Source: Alphaproteobacteria bacterium (GTDB lineage: Bacteria > Pseudomonadota > Alphaproteobacteria > Sphingomonadales > Sphingomonadaceae). Taken from it: a stretch of DNA of 64,000 nt. Of the stretch, positions 48,325-57,905 are shown one piece after another. The notes below the pieces were generated by a model. It was given only the letters and a program-made list of their open reading frames with translations, was not told where the DNA came from and made no database searches. Location: NCBI GenBank assembly GCA_030424845.1, contig JAUHWC010000001.1:496001-560000 (forward strand), written 5' to 3'. Both the position numbers and the translations under genes were made by a program. How positions within the stretch are numbered: position 1 is the stretch's first letter; each line of letters opens with the position of its first letter.

Positions 48325-49094
48325 TCCCCCGCCAGCAGCGCGGTAATGCGCCAGCGGCCGTTGCGGCTGGCGGCGATCAGGCGATAGTCGATCACGCTGC
48401 GCAGCTGGCTGGCGCGGATGAAGCCTTCGACCGGCTCTTCACCGGCTTCCGGGATCACGCGCACCCCGTACCAGCTGTTTTCCGGGTCCTCGACATTGCC
48501 GCCGACCAGCATTGTCCCATCCTGCCCGAAACGCACTTCAACTTCCTGCCAATTGAGGATGGCAATGCGCGAGGAGGATTCGCGCGGTTCGGAATGCAGC
48601 GGCCCGTCATCGGTGGTGACGACGAAGGATTCGTAAGGCTCGCCTTTCAGGTCCTGCGCGAAATACCAGGGCATCGTCAGCCCGCCCTGGCCATTGGCGG
48701 CACAGCCCAGCAGCATGATCTCGGAAAGCTCGTCCCACAGCGGGGATCCGTCAGCCTCCAGGCTCGCACGCAGGTTTTCCAACCCGTCCGCTCCGCCAAA
48801 GCCGAGCTTCACGTCCTCTGCCGCCAGCGCCAGCAAGACTTCCGTGTCCCGCAGCGCAATTGCGCCTTCGAGCATGGCGAGGAAATCCTCGGCACCTGCC
48901 AGCGCCACGCAATCATCGCGCGGAGCGAGCGGGCCGAGCGGATTTTCAGGGCTCGATTCAGGTGTCTCCAGCACCGATTCCACCAGTCCGACGGCTGCCT
49001 GCTCCAGTTCCTCCGAAGGGGCATCGTTCTGGCTGCACGCCGCCAGCAAGGCGGAGGATGCCAGCAGTACCCCGGCGGCTTGCACGAATTTCAT
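48321..49094 (-). CDS. Lipoprotein with C-terminal SH3-like domain
   Basis: 257-residue lipoprotein: MKFVQAAGVLLASSALLAAC signal with the lipid-modified Cys at about 20. The middle part is helical, and the C-terminal part (GPLHSEPRESSSRIAILNWQEVEVRFG..YGVRVIP..GFIRASQLRSV) has the pattern of bacterial SH3-like cell-wall domains. Its stop and that of the RNA methyltransferase share the CTAG at 48321-48324, so the convergent genes overlap by four bases. Function unknown. Follows rmuC closely on the same strand. Confidence 0.8.
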   Translation of the reverse strand: MKFVQAAGVLLASSALLAACSQNDAPSEELEQAAVGLVESVLETPESSPENPLGPLAPRDDCVALAGAEDFLAMLEGAIALRDTEVLLALAAEDVKLGFGGADGLENLRASLEADGSPLWDELSEIMLLGCAANGQGGLTMPWYFAQDLKGEPYESFVVTTDDGPLHSEPRESSSRIAILNWQEVEVRFGQDGTMLVGGNVEDPENSWYGVRVIPEAGEEPVEGFIRASQLRSVIDYRLIAASRNGRWRITALLAGD

Positions 49095-49099
49095 GGCCT

Positions 49100-50506
49100 T
49101 CAATCCCCTTGCTCGTCCTTGCCGGCAGGCAGGGCTGCCGCCGGTTCCCGGACATCGTCAGCGGTATAGCGCGGTGCCGCCTCGACCTGCGGCACGTCGT
49201 CTATTTCCCTGCTGATTTCCAGCCCTTTGTCAGCCATGCGCCGGCCGGAGGTGAGCACGTTGCGTTCAAAACTGCCGACGAACTTGTTGTAGTTGTTGAC
49301 CGCCGTTTCCAGCCCGCCGCCAACGCGCTTGAGGTGATCGGCAGCGACGCGCAGCCTGTCATACAGCTCCGCCCCCATCCGGCCGATTTCCTTGGCCTCG
49401 CTGGCCATGCGGTCCTGCCGCCAGACCTGCGCCACGGTGCGGGCGATCGCGACGAGGTTGGTGGGCGATGCCAGCAGCACGCCGTTGCGGAAGGCGAAAT
49501 CCCACAATTCCGGGTCGGCCTCCAGCGCGGCGGCCACGAAGTGTTCGCCGGGAACGAACATCACCACGTAATCGGGCGCCTCGTCGAACTGGCTCTGGTA
49601 ACTCTTCGCACCAAGCTGCTGCACGTGGCTGCGCATCGATCGGGCGTGCGCGCGCAACTGCTCGCGCCGCACGTCGTCGTCATCCGCCTCGAACGCGGCC
49701 TGGTAGGCGTTGAGCGAGACCTTGGCATCGATCACCAGCTTCTTCTGTCCCGGTACGTGCACGATGGCATCCGGGCGCAGCCGGCCACCCTCGGTATCGA
49801 CCGAATGTTCGAGGTTGAAATCGGTGTGTTCGGACAAGCCGCACTGCTCCAGCACGTTCTGCAAGGCCCGTTCGCCCCAGCGCCCGCGCGCCTTGGGGGC
49901 ATTGGTCAGCGAATTGCCGAGCCGCTGCGCTTCGCGCCGCACCTCTTCCTGACCCTTGCGCATTTCATCGATCACGCCCGCCAGCGTGCCGAAATCCTTG
50001 GTCCGCTTCTCCTCCAGCTCGCGCACCTGGCGCTCGTATTTCTGCAAGGTCTCGCCCACCGGACTGAGCAGGGCCTTGAGCTTTTCCTCGCTCGCCTTCT
50101 CCGAATGGCCAAGGCGTTCCTGCGCCCGCTTCAGGAATATCTCCTGTGCTTCACCCAGCACCTTGGAGCCGGTGTTCTGGAATTCCTTGAGCATTTCCTC
50201 GCGCGCCTCGACCAGCAGGCGCTTCTGCTCCTCGAAATGCGCGGCATTGGCCTTGAGCGTGGCGAGTTCGGCCCCCAGCCCCTCCTTCTCGCCCCGCGCC
50301 TTGTCGAGTTCGGCGGCAAGCCCATCGGCCCGTTCGGCCCGCTCGCTCATGGTAGCAAGGTCGCGCACAAGGTCCTTCACCTTCTCGTCCTGCTCGGCGG
50401 CCCTCGTCTTGAGCTCGGCGACCGGACGCGAACCGGCGAACCAGCCGACACCGGCACCCGCCAGCAGCGCAACAACAACAAGGACAATGGCGAAAAGGGG
50501 GTCCAT
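49100..50506 (-). CDS. rmuC: DNA recombination protein RmuC
   Basis: 468-residue RmuC. One N-terminal membrane helix (IVLVVVALLAGAGVGWFAG), a long coiled coil (about residues 30-190), and then the nuclease-like core with RWGERALQNVLEQCGL, RPDAIVHVPGQKKLVIDAKVSL (PD-(D/E)xK-type D and DAK), and the C-terminal ARTVAQVWRQDRMASEAKEIG. It limits DNA inversions in Escherichia coli. ATG 50506 has AGGAG before it. The downstream lipoprotein starts six bases before its stop region. Confidence 0.94.
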   Translation of the reverse strand: MDPLFAIVLVVVALLAGAGVGWFAGSRPVAELKTRAAEQDEKVKDLVRDLATMSERAERADGLAAELDKARGEKEGLGAELATLKANAAHFEEQKRLLVEAREEMLKEFQNTGSKVLGEAQEIFLKRAQERLGHSEKASEEKLKALLSPVGETLQKYERQVRELEEKRTKDFGTLAGVIDEMRKGQEEVRREAQRLGNSLTNAPKARGRWGERALQNVLEQCGLSEHTDFNLEHSVDTEGGRLRPDAIVHVPGQKKLVIDAKVSLNAYQAAFEADDDDVRREQLRAHARSMRSHVQQLGAKSYQSQFDEAPDYVVMFVPGEHFVAAALEADPELWDFAFRNGVLLASPTNLVAIARTVAQVWRQDRMASEAKEIGRMGAELYDRLRVAADHLKRVGGGLETAVNNYNKFVGSFERNVLTSGRRMADKGLEISREIDDVPQVEAAPRYTADDVREPAAALPAGKDEQGD

Positions 50507-50672
50507 AAGGCTCCTGCAGGGACAGAAAGGAACGAAGAGGGAACATAAACCAGCTTGGCGCGGCGCACAACTGCCCAGGCGCAATCATCCACCGCTCCGC
50601 AGCACCGCCTTGTGCAAATCTTGCTTGAGAAACCCCCCTGCAAAATTGTATGGGGTGCTTACAAATTCAGAT

Positions 50673-50754
50673 TCGCGAAAATTTCGCGATGGTGAAATCT
50701 CGCGGTTTCACCCAAGTGCAATTCGAAGGGCCCGGGAGAATGCGACCTGGCCCT
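50673..50754 (+). promoter_or_regulatory. Structured leader upstream of fhs (three stacked inverted repeats)
   Basis: Three perfect inverted repeats follow one another: TCGCGAAA-A-TTTCGCGA (50673-50689), GGTGAAA-N8-TTTCACC (50691-50712), and AGGGCC-N16-GGCCCT (50727-50754), ending 22 bases before the fhs ATG. The first could also be a DNA operator because its loop is one base. The second and third make plausible RNA stem-loops. I cannot assign it to a known riboswitch class. Confidence 0.55.
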
Positions 50755-50776
50755 GCAAGAGAGGAAGAGGATCCCC

Positions 50777-52444
50777 ATGCCTACCGATATCGAGATTGCC
50801 CGCCAAGCAACGCTTATCCCCATCACCGAGGTGGCAAAGAAGGCCGGCGTGCCTGATGAAGCGCTGATCCCCTATGGCAAGTACAAGGCCAAGGTCGATC
50901 GCGACGCGCTGCCCGCTGCATCGGCTCCGGGCAAGCTGATCCTGGTCACCGCCATCAACCCGACCCCTGCCGGTGAAGGCAAGACCACCACTTCGGTCGG
51001 CCTGTCGGACGCCCTGCACCGGATCGGCAAGAAGACCATGCTGTGCCTGCGCGAACCCAGCCTCGGCCCGTGCTTCGGCATGAAGGGCGGCGGTGCCGGC
51101 GGCGGCAAGAGCCAGGTCATGCCGATGGACGAGATCAACCTGCACTTTACCGGTGACTTCCACGCCATCACCAGTGCGCACAACCTGCTTTCCGCGATGA
51201 TCGACAACTCGATCTACTGGGGCAACCCAAACGACATCGACGTGCGCCGTGTGACCTGGAAGCGCGTGCTGGACATGAACGACCGCGCGCTGCGCCAGAT
51301 CGTCGGCCCGCTGGGCGGGGTTGCCAACGGCTTCCCGCGCGAAAGCGGCTTCGACATCACGGTTGCTTCGGAAATCATGGCCATCCTGTGCCTGGCTTCG
51401 GACCTCGAAGACCTGCAGAAGCGCATGGGTGACATTATCATCGGCTACAAGCGCGACCGTTCGCCGGTCTATTGCCGCGACGTGAAGGCCGACAGCGCGA
51501 TGGCCGTGCTGCTGAAGGACGCCATCCAGCCCAACCTCGTGCAGACGCTGGAGAACAACCCGGCCTTCCTGCACGGCGGCCCCTTCGCCAACATCGCACA
51601 CGGCTGCAACTCGGTTATCGCCACCAAGACGGCGCTCGGCATGGCTGACTACGTCGTGACCGAAGCCGGCTTCGGCGCTGACCTTGGTGCCGAGAAGTTC
51701 ATGGACGTGAAGTGCCGCATCGCCGGCCTGAAGCCCGATGCAGTGGTGCTGGTCGCCACCGTGCGCGCGCTGAAGATGAACGGCGGCGTTCCCAAGGCCG
51801 ACCTGACCAAGGGTGAGAACGTCGAAGCCGTTCGCGCCGGTTCGGTGAACCTCAAGCGCCACATCGAGAACGTGAAGAAGTTCGGCATCACCCCGACCAT
51901 CGCCATCAACCACTTCTACCTGGATACCGACGCCGAAATCGCCGTGATCCAGGAAATGGCAAAGGAATTCGGCGCCGATGCCGTGGTCTGCAAGCACTGG
52001 GCCGAAGGTGGCGCAGGTGCGGAGGAACTGGCCCGTATCGTGGCTGCCAAGGCTGATGCCGGCGCACCCGACTTCAACCAGCTCTATCCCGACGACATGC
52101 CGCTGGCAGAGAAGATCGAAACGATCTGCAAGGAAATCTACCGCGCTTCCGAAGTGAACATCTCCACTGCAATCCGCAACCAGCTCAAGCAGTGGGAAGA
52201 GATGGGTTACGGCAACTTCCCCGTCTGCATGGCGAAGACGCAGTATTCCTTCTCCACCGACCCGACCAAGCTGGGTGCGCCCGAAGGCCATGATGTCGAG
52301 ATCAACGAAGTGCGCCTGTCGGCCGGTGCCGGTTTCGTCGTGGCGATCGCCGGTGGCATCATGACCATGCCGGGCCTGCCCAAGGTCCCTTCGGCCGAGA
52401 ACATCTACATCGATGAAAACGGCCAGATCGAAGGCCTGTTCTAA
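50777..52444 (+). CDS. fhs: Formate-tetrahydrofolate ligase
   Basis: 555-residue 10-formyl-THF synthetase that charges formate onto THF with ATP. The ATP-binding [14 protein letters not shown] is near residue 65, and FITM-type segments such as [35 protein letters not shown] are highly conserved. Complete. The leader with stacked hairpins and the monocistronic form (own terminator) suggest individual control of one-carbon supply. Confidence 0.97.
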   Translation: MPTDIEIARQATLIPITEVAKKAGVPDEALIPYGKYKAKVDRDALPAASAPGKLILVTAINPTPAGEGKTTTSVGLSDALHRIGKKTMLCLREPSLGPCFGMKGGGAGGGKSQVMPMDEINLHFTGDFHAITSAHNLLSAMIDNSIYWGNPNDIDVRRVTWKRVLDMNDRALRQIVGPLGGVANGFPRESGFDITVASEIMAILCLASDLEDLQKRMGDIIIGYKRDRSPVYCRDVKADSAMAVLLKDAIQPNLVQTLENNPAFLHGGPFANIAHGCNSVIATKTALGMADYVVTEAGFGADLGAEKFMDVKCRIAGLKPDAVVLVATVRALKMNGGVPKADLTKGENVEAVRAGSVNLKRHIENVKKFGITPTIAINHFYLDTDAEIAVIQEMAKEFGADAVVCKHWAEGGAGAEELARIVAAKADAGAPDFNQLYPDDMPLAEKIETICKEIYRASEVNISTAIRNQLKQWEEMGYGNFPVCMAKTQYSFSTDPTKLGAPEGHDVEINEVRLSAGAGFVVAIAGGIMTMPGLPKVPSAENIYIDENGQIEGLF

Positions 52445-52477
52445 GCCTTCGCCAGGGTCTTGAACCGAACGCACAGC

Positions 52478-52509
52478 AAGGGGCCGCTCCGCAAGGGGCG
52501 GCCCTTTTT
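52478..52509 (+). terminator. Intrinsic terminator of fhs
   Basis: AAGGGGCCGCTCC and GGGGCGGCCCTT pair around GCAA with one bulge, followed by TTT. It ends 33-65 bases after the fhs stop, just before the convergent HxlR gene. Confidence 0.88.
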
Positions 52510-52512
52510 GCT

Positions 52513-52884
52513 TCAACCGGGCGAGGCCGCGGCATTGCGGTCATAGACCTCCCTCGCCGCCAGTATCTGTTCCATGTTGGCCTCGGCCCACTGCCGCAGG
52601 ATATCGACGCCTTCGACCAGCGTCCGCCCCAGCGGGGTCAGGCTGTATTCGACGGTGACAGGCACGGTCGCGAAAGCCTTGCGGTGGACCAGCCCGTCCC
52701 GCTCAAGCGCCTTCAGGCGCTGCGAGAGGACCTTCTGCGACAGCCCTTCCACCGAACGGCGGATCTCGTTGAACCGCATGGGCCCGTCGGCCAGCAATCC
52801 CAGCACCAGCACAGTCCACTTGTTGGCGATATGATCGAGCACCTGCCGGGTGGGGCATTGCTGGAAATAGGGGTTCCATTCCAA
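52513..52884 (-). CDS. HxlR-family winged-helix transcriptional regulator
   Basis: 123-residue HxlR regulator: CPTRQVLDHIANKWTVLVLGLLADGPMRFNEI (with the conserved Cys and KW), GLSQKVLSQRLKALERDGLV as recognition part and VEYSLTPLGRTL as wing. The conserved Cys suggests redox or electrophile sensing, as in related factors. TTG 52884 is chosen because GGAAGG lies nine bases upstream and the usual family start is LEWNPY; a GTG at 52932 would add 16 residues without a ribosome site. Divergent from the MBL hydrolase, its likely target. Confidence 0.85.
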   Translation of the reverse strand: MEWNPYFQQCPTRQVLDHIANKWTVLVLGLLADGPMRFNEIRRSVEGLSQKVLSQRLKALERDGLVHRKAFATVPVTVEYSLTPLGRTLVEGVDILRQWAEANMEQILAAREVYDRNAAASPG

Positions 52885-52955
52885 GGGCGGTTTCCTTCCG
52901 GTTACTTGCTGTCCGTACAGTGCCTTCTTCACACTGACTTGCGATTTGGGTAGCT

Positions 52956-52972
52956 GGTATCCAACAGATACC
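52956..52972. promoter_or_regulatory. Candidate HxlR operator GGTATC-CAACA-GATACC
   Basis: A perfect 6-base-arm inverted repeat in the 125-base gap between the divergent HxlR regulator and the MBL hydrolase, 37 bases before the hydrolase ATG. The GTAT/ATAC arms with short spacer suit an HxlR dimer. Binding by this regulator is inference. Confidence 0.55.
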
Positions 52973-53009
52973 GCTGTGGTCAACCGGAGCGTCACACGGG
53001 AGCAGATCC

Positions 53010-54395
53010 ATGCCGTCATCAGTGAAAAACCGCGCACTCGCCGCGCTCTTGGTCGCGATCGCGCCGCTGCCGGCACCCGCGCTCGCGCAATCCGGCGAGA
53101 CGCAGGCATCCGTGCAACTCGAGGCACTGAATGACGAACTGCGGCGCGACATCGTGCAAGTCTCGGACAGCGTCTACACGGCGGTCGGCTATTCACCTGC
53201 CAATATCTCCATGATCGTGGGCGAGAGCGGAGTGGTCTTCGTGGACAGCGGCATGGCCCCGCAACATGCTGCCCAAGCACTGACAGAATTTCGCAAGATC
53301 ACGGACTTGCCGGTTGCCGCAATCATCTTCACGCATGGCCACGGCGATCACACCGGCGGCGGCATGGTGCTGGCCGAAGGTGGTGATCCTCAAGTCTGGG
53401 CACGCGAAGGCTTCGGCTCTGAAGGCGATGCCTTCGCCTCCGCAGGCCTGACCATCCAGAACCAGCGCGGTGCTCGGCAAGGGGGGTTCCGCCTGCCGCC
53501 GGAGATGAGAATCAACAACGGCATCGCCCTCACCTTCTATCCGCCCGCTGCCTCCGGCCCGGATGGTGCCGTCTTTGCCGGCAACCAGTCGCTTGCCCCC
53601 ACACATTTCCTGCAAGGCGAACGCCAGAGCATCGCGCTTGCCGGCATGACGCTGGAACTGGTCGCAGCGCCTGGCGAAACCGATGATGCGCTGTACGTCT
53701 GGTTGCCGGAAGAACGCGTGCTGTTCAGCGGCGACAATTTCTATGCTTCCTGGCCCAACGCCTATGCCATTCGCGGCACGCCTTACCGCGACGTTCGCGC
53801 CTGGGCCGAAGCGAACGATGCCATGCTGCAGGAAGGAGCGGTAGCACTGGTGCCGGGCCATACGCGACCGGTGCTGGGCGCGCAGCAGGTGTCGCAGGCG
53901 CTTGCTGATTATCGCGACGCGATCAACTTCGTGTTCGACAAGACCATCGAAGGCATGAACCGCGGCCTGACACCGGACGAGTTGGTGGATTACGTTAGGC
54001 TGCCCGACGAGCTGGCCGAAAGACCCTATCTGGCCGAAGTATACGGCAATGTGGAATGGGCGGTGCGCGCGATATTCAGCGGCTATCTCGGCTGGTTCGA
54101 CGGGAATCCGACCACCCTCTTCTCGATGCCCCGACGCGAGGAAGCGCTGCGCGTGGCAGCGCTGGCCGGCGGGCCGGATGCCCTGATGGCGCACGCCCGG
54201 CACGCGCTTCACGAAGGCGATGCACAATGGGCAGCACAATTGGCGGACCATCTGATCGCCATCGATCCCCGAGCCGCGGAGCCGCGACTGCTGAAAGCCG
54301 ATGCGCTGACGATGCTGGCCGAGGAGTTGCTGACCGCCACGGGCAGGAACTACATGCTGACCGTGGCGCAGGAACTGCGCACATCGGCGCCATAG
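53010..54395 (+). CDS. Secreted alkylsulfatase-like MBL-fold hydrolase
   Basis: 461-residue protein with a signal peptide (cleavage near ALAQSG). The metallo-beta-lactamase part has IFTHGHGDHTGG for the zinc site, APGETDDALYVWLPEERVLFSGDNFY with the acidic ligand Asp, and LVPGHTRPV with the last His. This layout, including the NAYAIRGTPYRDV stretch and the following helical domain, is that of linear alkylsulfatases (SdsA1/YjcS). Those have about 650 residues with a C-terminal SCP2-like domain; here that domain is missing, so it is a short form. A sulfatase role is likely but not proven. It may be induced through the HxlR regulator next door. Confidence 0.85.
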   Translation: MPSSVKNRALAALLVAIAPLPAPALAQSGETQASVQLEALNDELRRDIVQVSDSVYTAVGYSPANISMIVGESGVVFVDSGMAPQHAAQALTEFRKITDLPVAAIIFTHGHGDHTGGGMVLAEGGDPQVWAREGFGSEGDAFASAGLTIQNQRGARQGGFRLPPEMRINNGIALTFYPPAASGPDGAVFAGNQSLAPTHFLQGERQSIALAGMTLELVAAPGETDDALYVWLPEERVLFSGDNFYASWPNAYAIRGTPYRDVRAWAEANDAMLQEGAVALVPGHTRPVLGAQQVSQALADYRDAINFVFDKTIEGMNRGLTPDELVDYVRLPDELAERPYLAEVYGNVEWAVRAIFSGYLGWFDGNPTTLFSMPRREEALRVAALAGGPDALMAHARHALHEGDAQWAAQLADHLIAIDPRAAEPRLLKADALTMLAEELLTATGRNYMLTVAQELRTSAP

Positions 54396-54404
54396 CTGCG
54401 CCGG

Positions 54405-54950
54405 TCAATCCTCCAGCGTATTGGCACCCCAGCTGGCCACTTCGGCGACCCATTCCTCAGGCGTGGGCATAAGCGTGTGGTCGACACGCTCGGCGATTTT
54501 CCAGCCGTCCGCGGTGCGCACCAGCCTGTCATGATACTGGCCGGAAAGCTTGTTGGTCGGCTCGCCGCCTTCACCGCGCATCACGAAGATAAAGCGTGAC
54601 TTGGCGAAAGCCTCATCGCCATCCACGTCGATCTCGAAATTGCTGATCTGGTGGAAGCTGGAGAGGTTGACGTAATCCTCGGGCACCTCGCCGAACAGGC
54701 CGGTGAGCATGTCGCGGATTTCGTCCCGCCCCTCGCGCCGCGTATTGCCATTGGCCCACACGCCGTCCTCGGTGAACAGGCTGACATAGCCATCATAGTC
54801 GCGGGCATCGAGGTAAGCCGAATAGTCGGTGATCACCCGCTGGATGGCCAGCTGGTCTTCCAGCAGCTGCACCCGTGCCTCGAGTGCGGACGTGTCGTTA
54901 CAGCCCGCCAGCGCCAGTGCTGCGGCTGCAATCATGATGCGGATTCTCAT
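54405..54950 (-). CDS. SnoaL-like (NTF2 fold) lipoprotein
   Basis: 181-residue lipoprotein: signal [17 protein letters not shown], a short coiled coil ([21 protein letters not shown]), then an NTF2-like domain of the SnoaL_4 type ([24 protein letters not shown], ..[26 protein letters not shown]). Such domains often bind or isomerise small hydrophobic substrates. It is convergent with the MBL hydrolase, and its function is unknown. Confidence 0.85.
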   Translation of the reverse strand: MRIRIMIAAAALALAGCNDTSALEARVQLLEDQLAIQRVITDYSAYLDARDYDGYVSLFTEDGVWANGNTRREGRDEIRDMLTGLFGEVPEDYVNLSSFHQISNFEIDVDGDEAFAKSRFIFVMRGEGGEPTNKLSGQYHDRLVRTADGWKIAERVDHTLMPTPEEWVAEVASWGANTLED

Positions 54951-54996
54951 GTGGCCCCTCCCGCCGAATCATCTCTCCGGCGGGAAGACTAGCGCC

Positions 54997-55563
54997 TCAG
55001 GCGGCCTTGCGCGCCTTTTCCAGCTTCTTGAGCGCCATGTTGCGCTTCAGGCGCGAAAGGTGGTCGATGAACAATATGCCGTTCAGGTGGTCCATCTCGT
55101 GCTGGATGCAGGTGGCCATCAGGCCGTCCAGCGCCTCTTCGTGGGTGTTGCCATCAAGGTCCTGCCAGCGCACGCGGCAGGTCTTGGGCCGATCCACATC
55201 GGCATAGATATCCGGCACCGACAGGCAGCCTTCCTGGTAGGTGCTCATCTCTTCTGCCGGATCGAGGATTTCCGGGTTGATGAAGATGCGCGGCTCCTTG
55301 AGCGTGGGCCGGTGGTCATGGCCACAGCCATGATCGTCACACTGTTCCGGCTCGGCATCCGGATCTTCCGGCTGCAGGTCGATCACCAGCACGCGAAGCG
55401 GCACGCCCACCTGGATGGCGGCAAGACCGATGCCGTTCGCATCGTACATCGTCTCGAACATGTCCTCGACAAGGGTCTTCAGCTCCTCGTCGAACTTCTC
55501 GACGGGAGCGGACACGGTCTTCAGCCGGGGATCCGGCGCTTCCAGGATTTCGCGAATAGCCAT
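54997..55563 (-). CDS. def: Peptide deformylase with Cys/His-rich insertion
   Basis: 188-residue deformylase that removes formyl from new proteins. Motif 1 [10 protein letters not shown], motif 2 EGCLSVP (metal Cys) and motif 3 QHEMDHLNG (metal His) are intact. Between about residues 65 and 88 there is an insertion containing Cys75, His78, Cys80, His82 and His84, able to hold a further metal; this insertion seems typical of sphingomonad enzymes but I cannot verify it. ATG 55563. Followed on the other side by recR; fmt is divergent from recR. Confidence 0.93.
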   Translation of the reverse strand: MAIREILEAPDPRLKTVSAPVEKFDEELKTLVEDMFETMYDANGIGLAAIQVGVPLRVLVIDLQPEDPDAEPEQCDDHGCGHDHRPTLKEPRIFINPEILDPAEEMSTYQEGCLSVPDIYADVDRPKTCRVRWQDLDGNTHEEALDGLMATCIQHEMDHLNGILFIDHLSRLKRNMALKKLEKARKAA

Positions 55564-55608
55564 GAGGGCGCATATAGTAGCGGCCATCAAGGGCGGCAAG
55601 AGAGGGCG

Positions 55609-56205
55609 CTAGCCAACAGGCCGCCTTGCCCGCAAAGCCTGCGCCAGAGTGCCTTCATCAAGGTAATCGAGTTCACCGCCCACAGGCAGGCCATGGGCCA
55701 GCTGGGTGATGCGCACGGGATAGCCCTCCAGCTTTTCGGCGATGTAGTGGCTCGTGGTCTGCCCTTCGAGCGTGGCGTTCATGGCCAGCACCACCTCGTC
55801 CACCCCGCCTTCAGCCACGCGGCCGATCAGCGTGTCGATGGTGAGATCCTCGGGCCTTATGCCATCGAGCGCCGAGAGCCTGCCGCCAAGCACGTGGTAA
55901 GTGCCGGAGAAGAGCTTTGCCCGGTCGAGAGCCCACAAGTCCGCCACGTCCTCCACCACGCAGATCTGCTTGGTGTCGCGGCGCGGATCAGCGCAGATCG
56001 AACACGGATTGCGCGTATCGACATTGCCGCACACTTCGCACTCGGCCAGCTTGTCCCGCACCGCATTCAGCGCATCCAGCACCTGCACCAGCGCGGTTTC
56101 GCGGCGCTTGACCAGCCACAGCACGGCCCTTCGTGCACTGCGCGGGCCGAGGCCGGGCAGCTTGGCCAGGGCCGATGCGAGGTTTTCGATCTCTTGCGAT
56201 GCCAT
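55609..56205 (-). CDS. recR: Recombination protein RecR
   Basis: 198-residue RecR of the RecFOR pathway. HhH motif ([20 protein letters not shown]), four-Cys zinc finger ([16 protein letters not shown]) and Toprim domain ([28 protein letters not shown]) are all present. The ATG at 56205 is the family start; a long frame open upstream lies in fmt antisense. Divergent from fmt by 48 bases. Confidence 0.95.
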   Translation of the reverse strand: MASQEIENLASALAKLPGLGPRSARRAVLWLVKRRETALVQVLDALNAVRDKLAECEVCGNVDTRNPCSICADPRRDTKQICVVEDVADLWALDRAKLFSGTYHVLGGRLSALDGIRPEDLTIDTLIGRVAEGGVDEVVLAMNATLEGQTTSHYIAEKLEGYPVRITQLAHGLPVGGELDYLDEGTLAQALRARRPVG

Positions 56206-56253
56206 GATGCGGGAGATAGGGCCGCTGGCGATGAAGGGAAAGGGCTTCACGCA

Positions 56254-57159
56254 ATGCGCCTGATATTCATGGGAACGCCGGATTTTGCCGTGCCCACGCT
56301 CAACGCGCTGCACGCTGCGGGGCACGACATCTGCGCGGTCTATTCGCAGCCGCCCGCGCGCGCCGGACGCGGCAAGCAGTTGCGCCCTTCCCCTGTCCAC
56401 GCCCGCGCCGAGGAACTGGGGCTGCAAGTCCGCACGCCTGCCAGCATGAGGGACGAGGCCGCGCAGGCAGATTTCCTTGCGCTGGAAGCCGATGCGGCGG
56501 TGGTGGTCGCCTATGGCCAGATCCTGCCGCTGGCCATCATCAACGGCCCGCGGCTGGGCTGCTTCAACGTCCACGGTTCGCTGCTGCCCCGCTGGCGCGG
56601 CGCCGCGCCGATCCAGCGCGCCATAGAGGCGGGCGATGCGATGACCGGCATCACCATCATGCAGATGGAAACCGGGCTCGACACCGGCCCCATGCTGCTG
56701 AAGGGAGAGACCCCGACGGCCGGCAAGACCGCGAGCGATCTGCACGACGAACTGATGCAGATGGGCGCGGAACTGATGGTCCTTGCCCTCGGCAAGCTGG
56801 AGACCATCACGCCGGAAAGGCAGGATGGCACGCTCGCCACCTATGCCGCCAAGATCGACAAGGCCGAGGCGAAGATCGACTGGTATCGCCCGGCGGCGGA
56901 AATCGAGCGCAAGGTGCGCGCCTTCTCCCCCTTCCCCGGCGCATGGTTCGAGGTGGGTGGCGACCGGGTGAAACTGCTGCGCGCCGAGGCCGTGCCGGGT
57001 GAAGGCGCCGCCGGGACGGTGCTGGATGACCGCTTCACGATCGCTTGCGGTAGCGGGGCGATCCGCCCGGTCGAGCTGCAACGGGCCGGCAAGCCGGCAA
57101 TGGCGCTGGACGATTACCTGCGCGGCAACCCGGTTCCGGTTGGCGAGGTCCTGTCTTGA
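56254..57159 (+). CDS. fmt: Methionyl-tRNA formyltransferase
   Basis: 301-residue enzyme formylating initiator Met-t[19 protein letters not shown] start, [23 protein letters not shown] with the catalytic Asn/His, [18 protein letters not shown] with the Asp, and the C-terminal domain ([11 protein letters not shown]). ATG 56254 is used; an open frame extends far upstream but covers recR/def antisense. Its TGA overlaps the truA start (TTGA). Confidence 0.95.
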   Translation: MRLIFMGTPDFAVPTLNALHAAGHDICAVYSQPPARAGRGKQLRPSPVHARAEELGLQVRTPASMRDEAAQADFLALEADAAVVVAYGQILPLAIINGPRLGCFNVHGSLLPRWRGAAPIQRAIEAGDAMTGITIMQMETGLDTGPMLLKGETPTAGKTASDLHDELMQMGAELMVLALGKLETITPERQDGTLATYAAKIDKAEAKIDWYRPAAEIERKVRAFSPFPGAWFEVGGDRVKLLRAEAVPGEGAAGTVLDDRFTIACGSGAIRPVELQRAGKPAMALDDYLRGNPVPVGEVLS

Positions 57160-57899
57160 CCCGCTTTGCCCTCACCCTCGAATTCGACGGCGCGCCCTTC
57201 TTCGGGCTGCAACGCCAGAGCCACGGTCCCAGCGTGCAGCAAGCGGTGGAAGAGGCGATTCATGCCTTTACCGGCGAGGACGTGCGGATGCACAGCGCGG
57301 GCCGCACGGACAGCGGCGTGCACGCGCTGGGCATGGTCAGCCATGTCGATATCGAAAAGCCCTTCGACGCCTTCCGCCTTGGCGAGGCTATCAATGCACA
57401 TCTGCGGCCTCACCCCATCGCGGTGGTGCATTGCGAGGAAAAGCCCGATGACTGGCACGCCCGCTTTTCCTGCATCGGCCGGGCTTACGAATACCGCATC
57501 GTCAACCGCCGCGCTCCGCTGACGCTGGACAGGGGCAAGGCCTGGCTTGTCACTCGCCCGCTGGACCACGAGGCGATGCACGAGGCCGCGCAGCACCTTG
57601 TCGGGCGGCATGATTTCACCACGTTCCGATCCGTCCACTGCCAGGCGAACGACCCTGTAAAGACGCTCGACCAGCTCGACGTATCGCGCGAGGAAGAGCA
57701 GGTGGTGGTGCGCGCCGCTGCCCGCAGCTTCCTCCACCACCAGGTCCGCTCGATGGTCGGCACGCTCTCGCTTGTCGGCCTCGGCCAATGGGAACCGGAA
57801 CAGGTGCGCGACGTACTGGAAGCGAAGGACCGCCAGCAACTTGGTCTCAACGCCCCGCCGGACGGGCTCTACTTCATGCGCGCGATCTACCCGGACTAG
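57156..57899 (+). CDS. truA: tRNA pseudouridine synthase A
   Basis: 247-residue TruA, which makes pseudouridine at positions 38-40 of tRNAs. The catalytic Asp is in [32 protein letters not shown] and [11 protein letters not shown] are typical. It starts with TTG at 57156 which overlaps the fmt stop as TTGA, so it is translationally coupled. Convergent with the PBP gene, six bases apart. Confidence 0.95.
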   Translation: MTRFALTLEFDGAPFFGLQRQSHGPSVQQAVEEAIHAFTGEDVRMHSAGRTDSGVHALGMVSHVDIEKPFDAFRLGEAINAHLRPHPIAVVHCEEKPDDWHARFSCIGRAYEYRIVNRRAPLTLDRGKAWLVTRPLDHEAMHEAAQHLVGRHDFTTFRSVHCQANDPVKTLDQLDVSREEEQVVVRAAARSFLHHQVRSMVGTLSLVGLGQWEPEQVRDVLEAKDRQQLGLNAPPDGLYFMRAIYPD

Positions 57900-57905
57900 C
57901 GCGCG

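Noticed and set aside
48860-50548. Open frame of 562 codons on the + strand opposite rmuC
   Set aside because: Antisense to RmuC, which has all its family motifs.
50708-52516. Open frame of 602 codons on the - strand opposite fhs
   Set aside because: Antisense to a full-length formate-THF ligase.
54829-56253. Long open frame before fmt suggesting a fused or longer protein
   Set aside because: The frame is antisense to def and recR; the family start of Fmt is the ATG at 56254.
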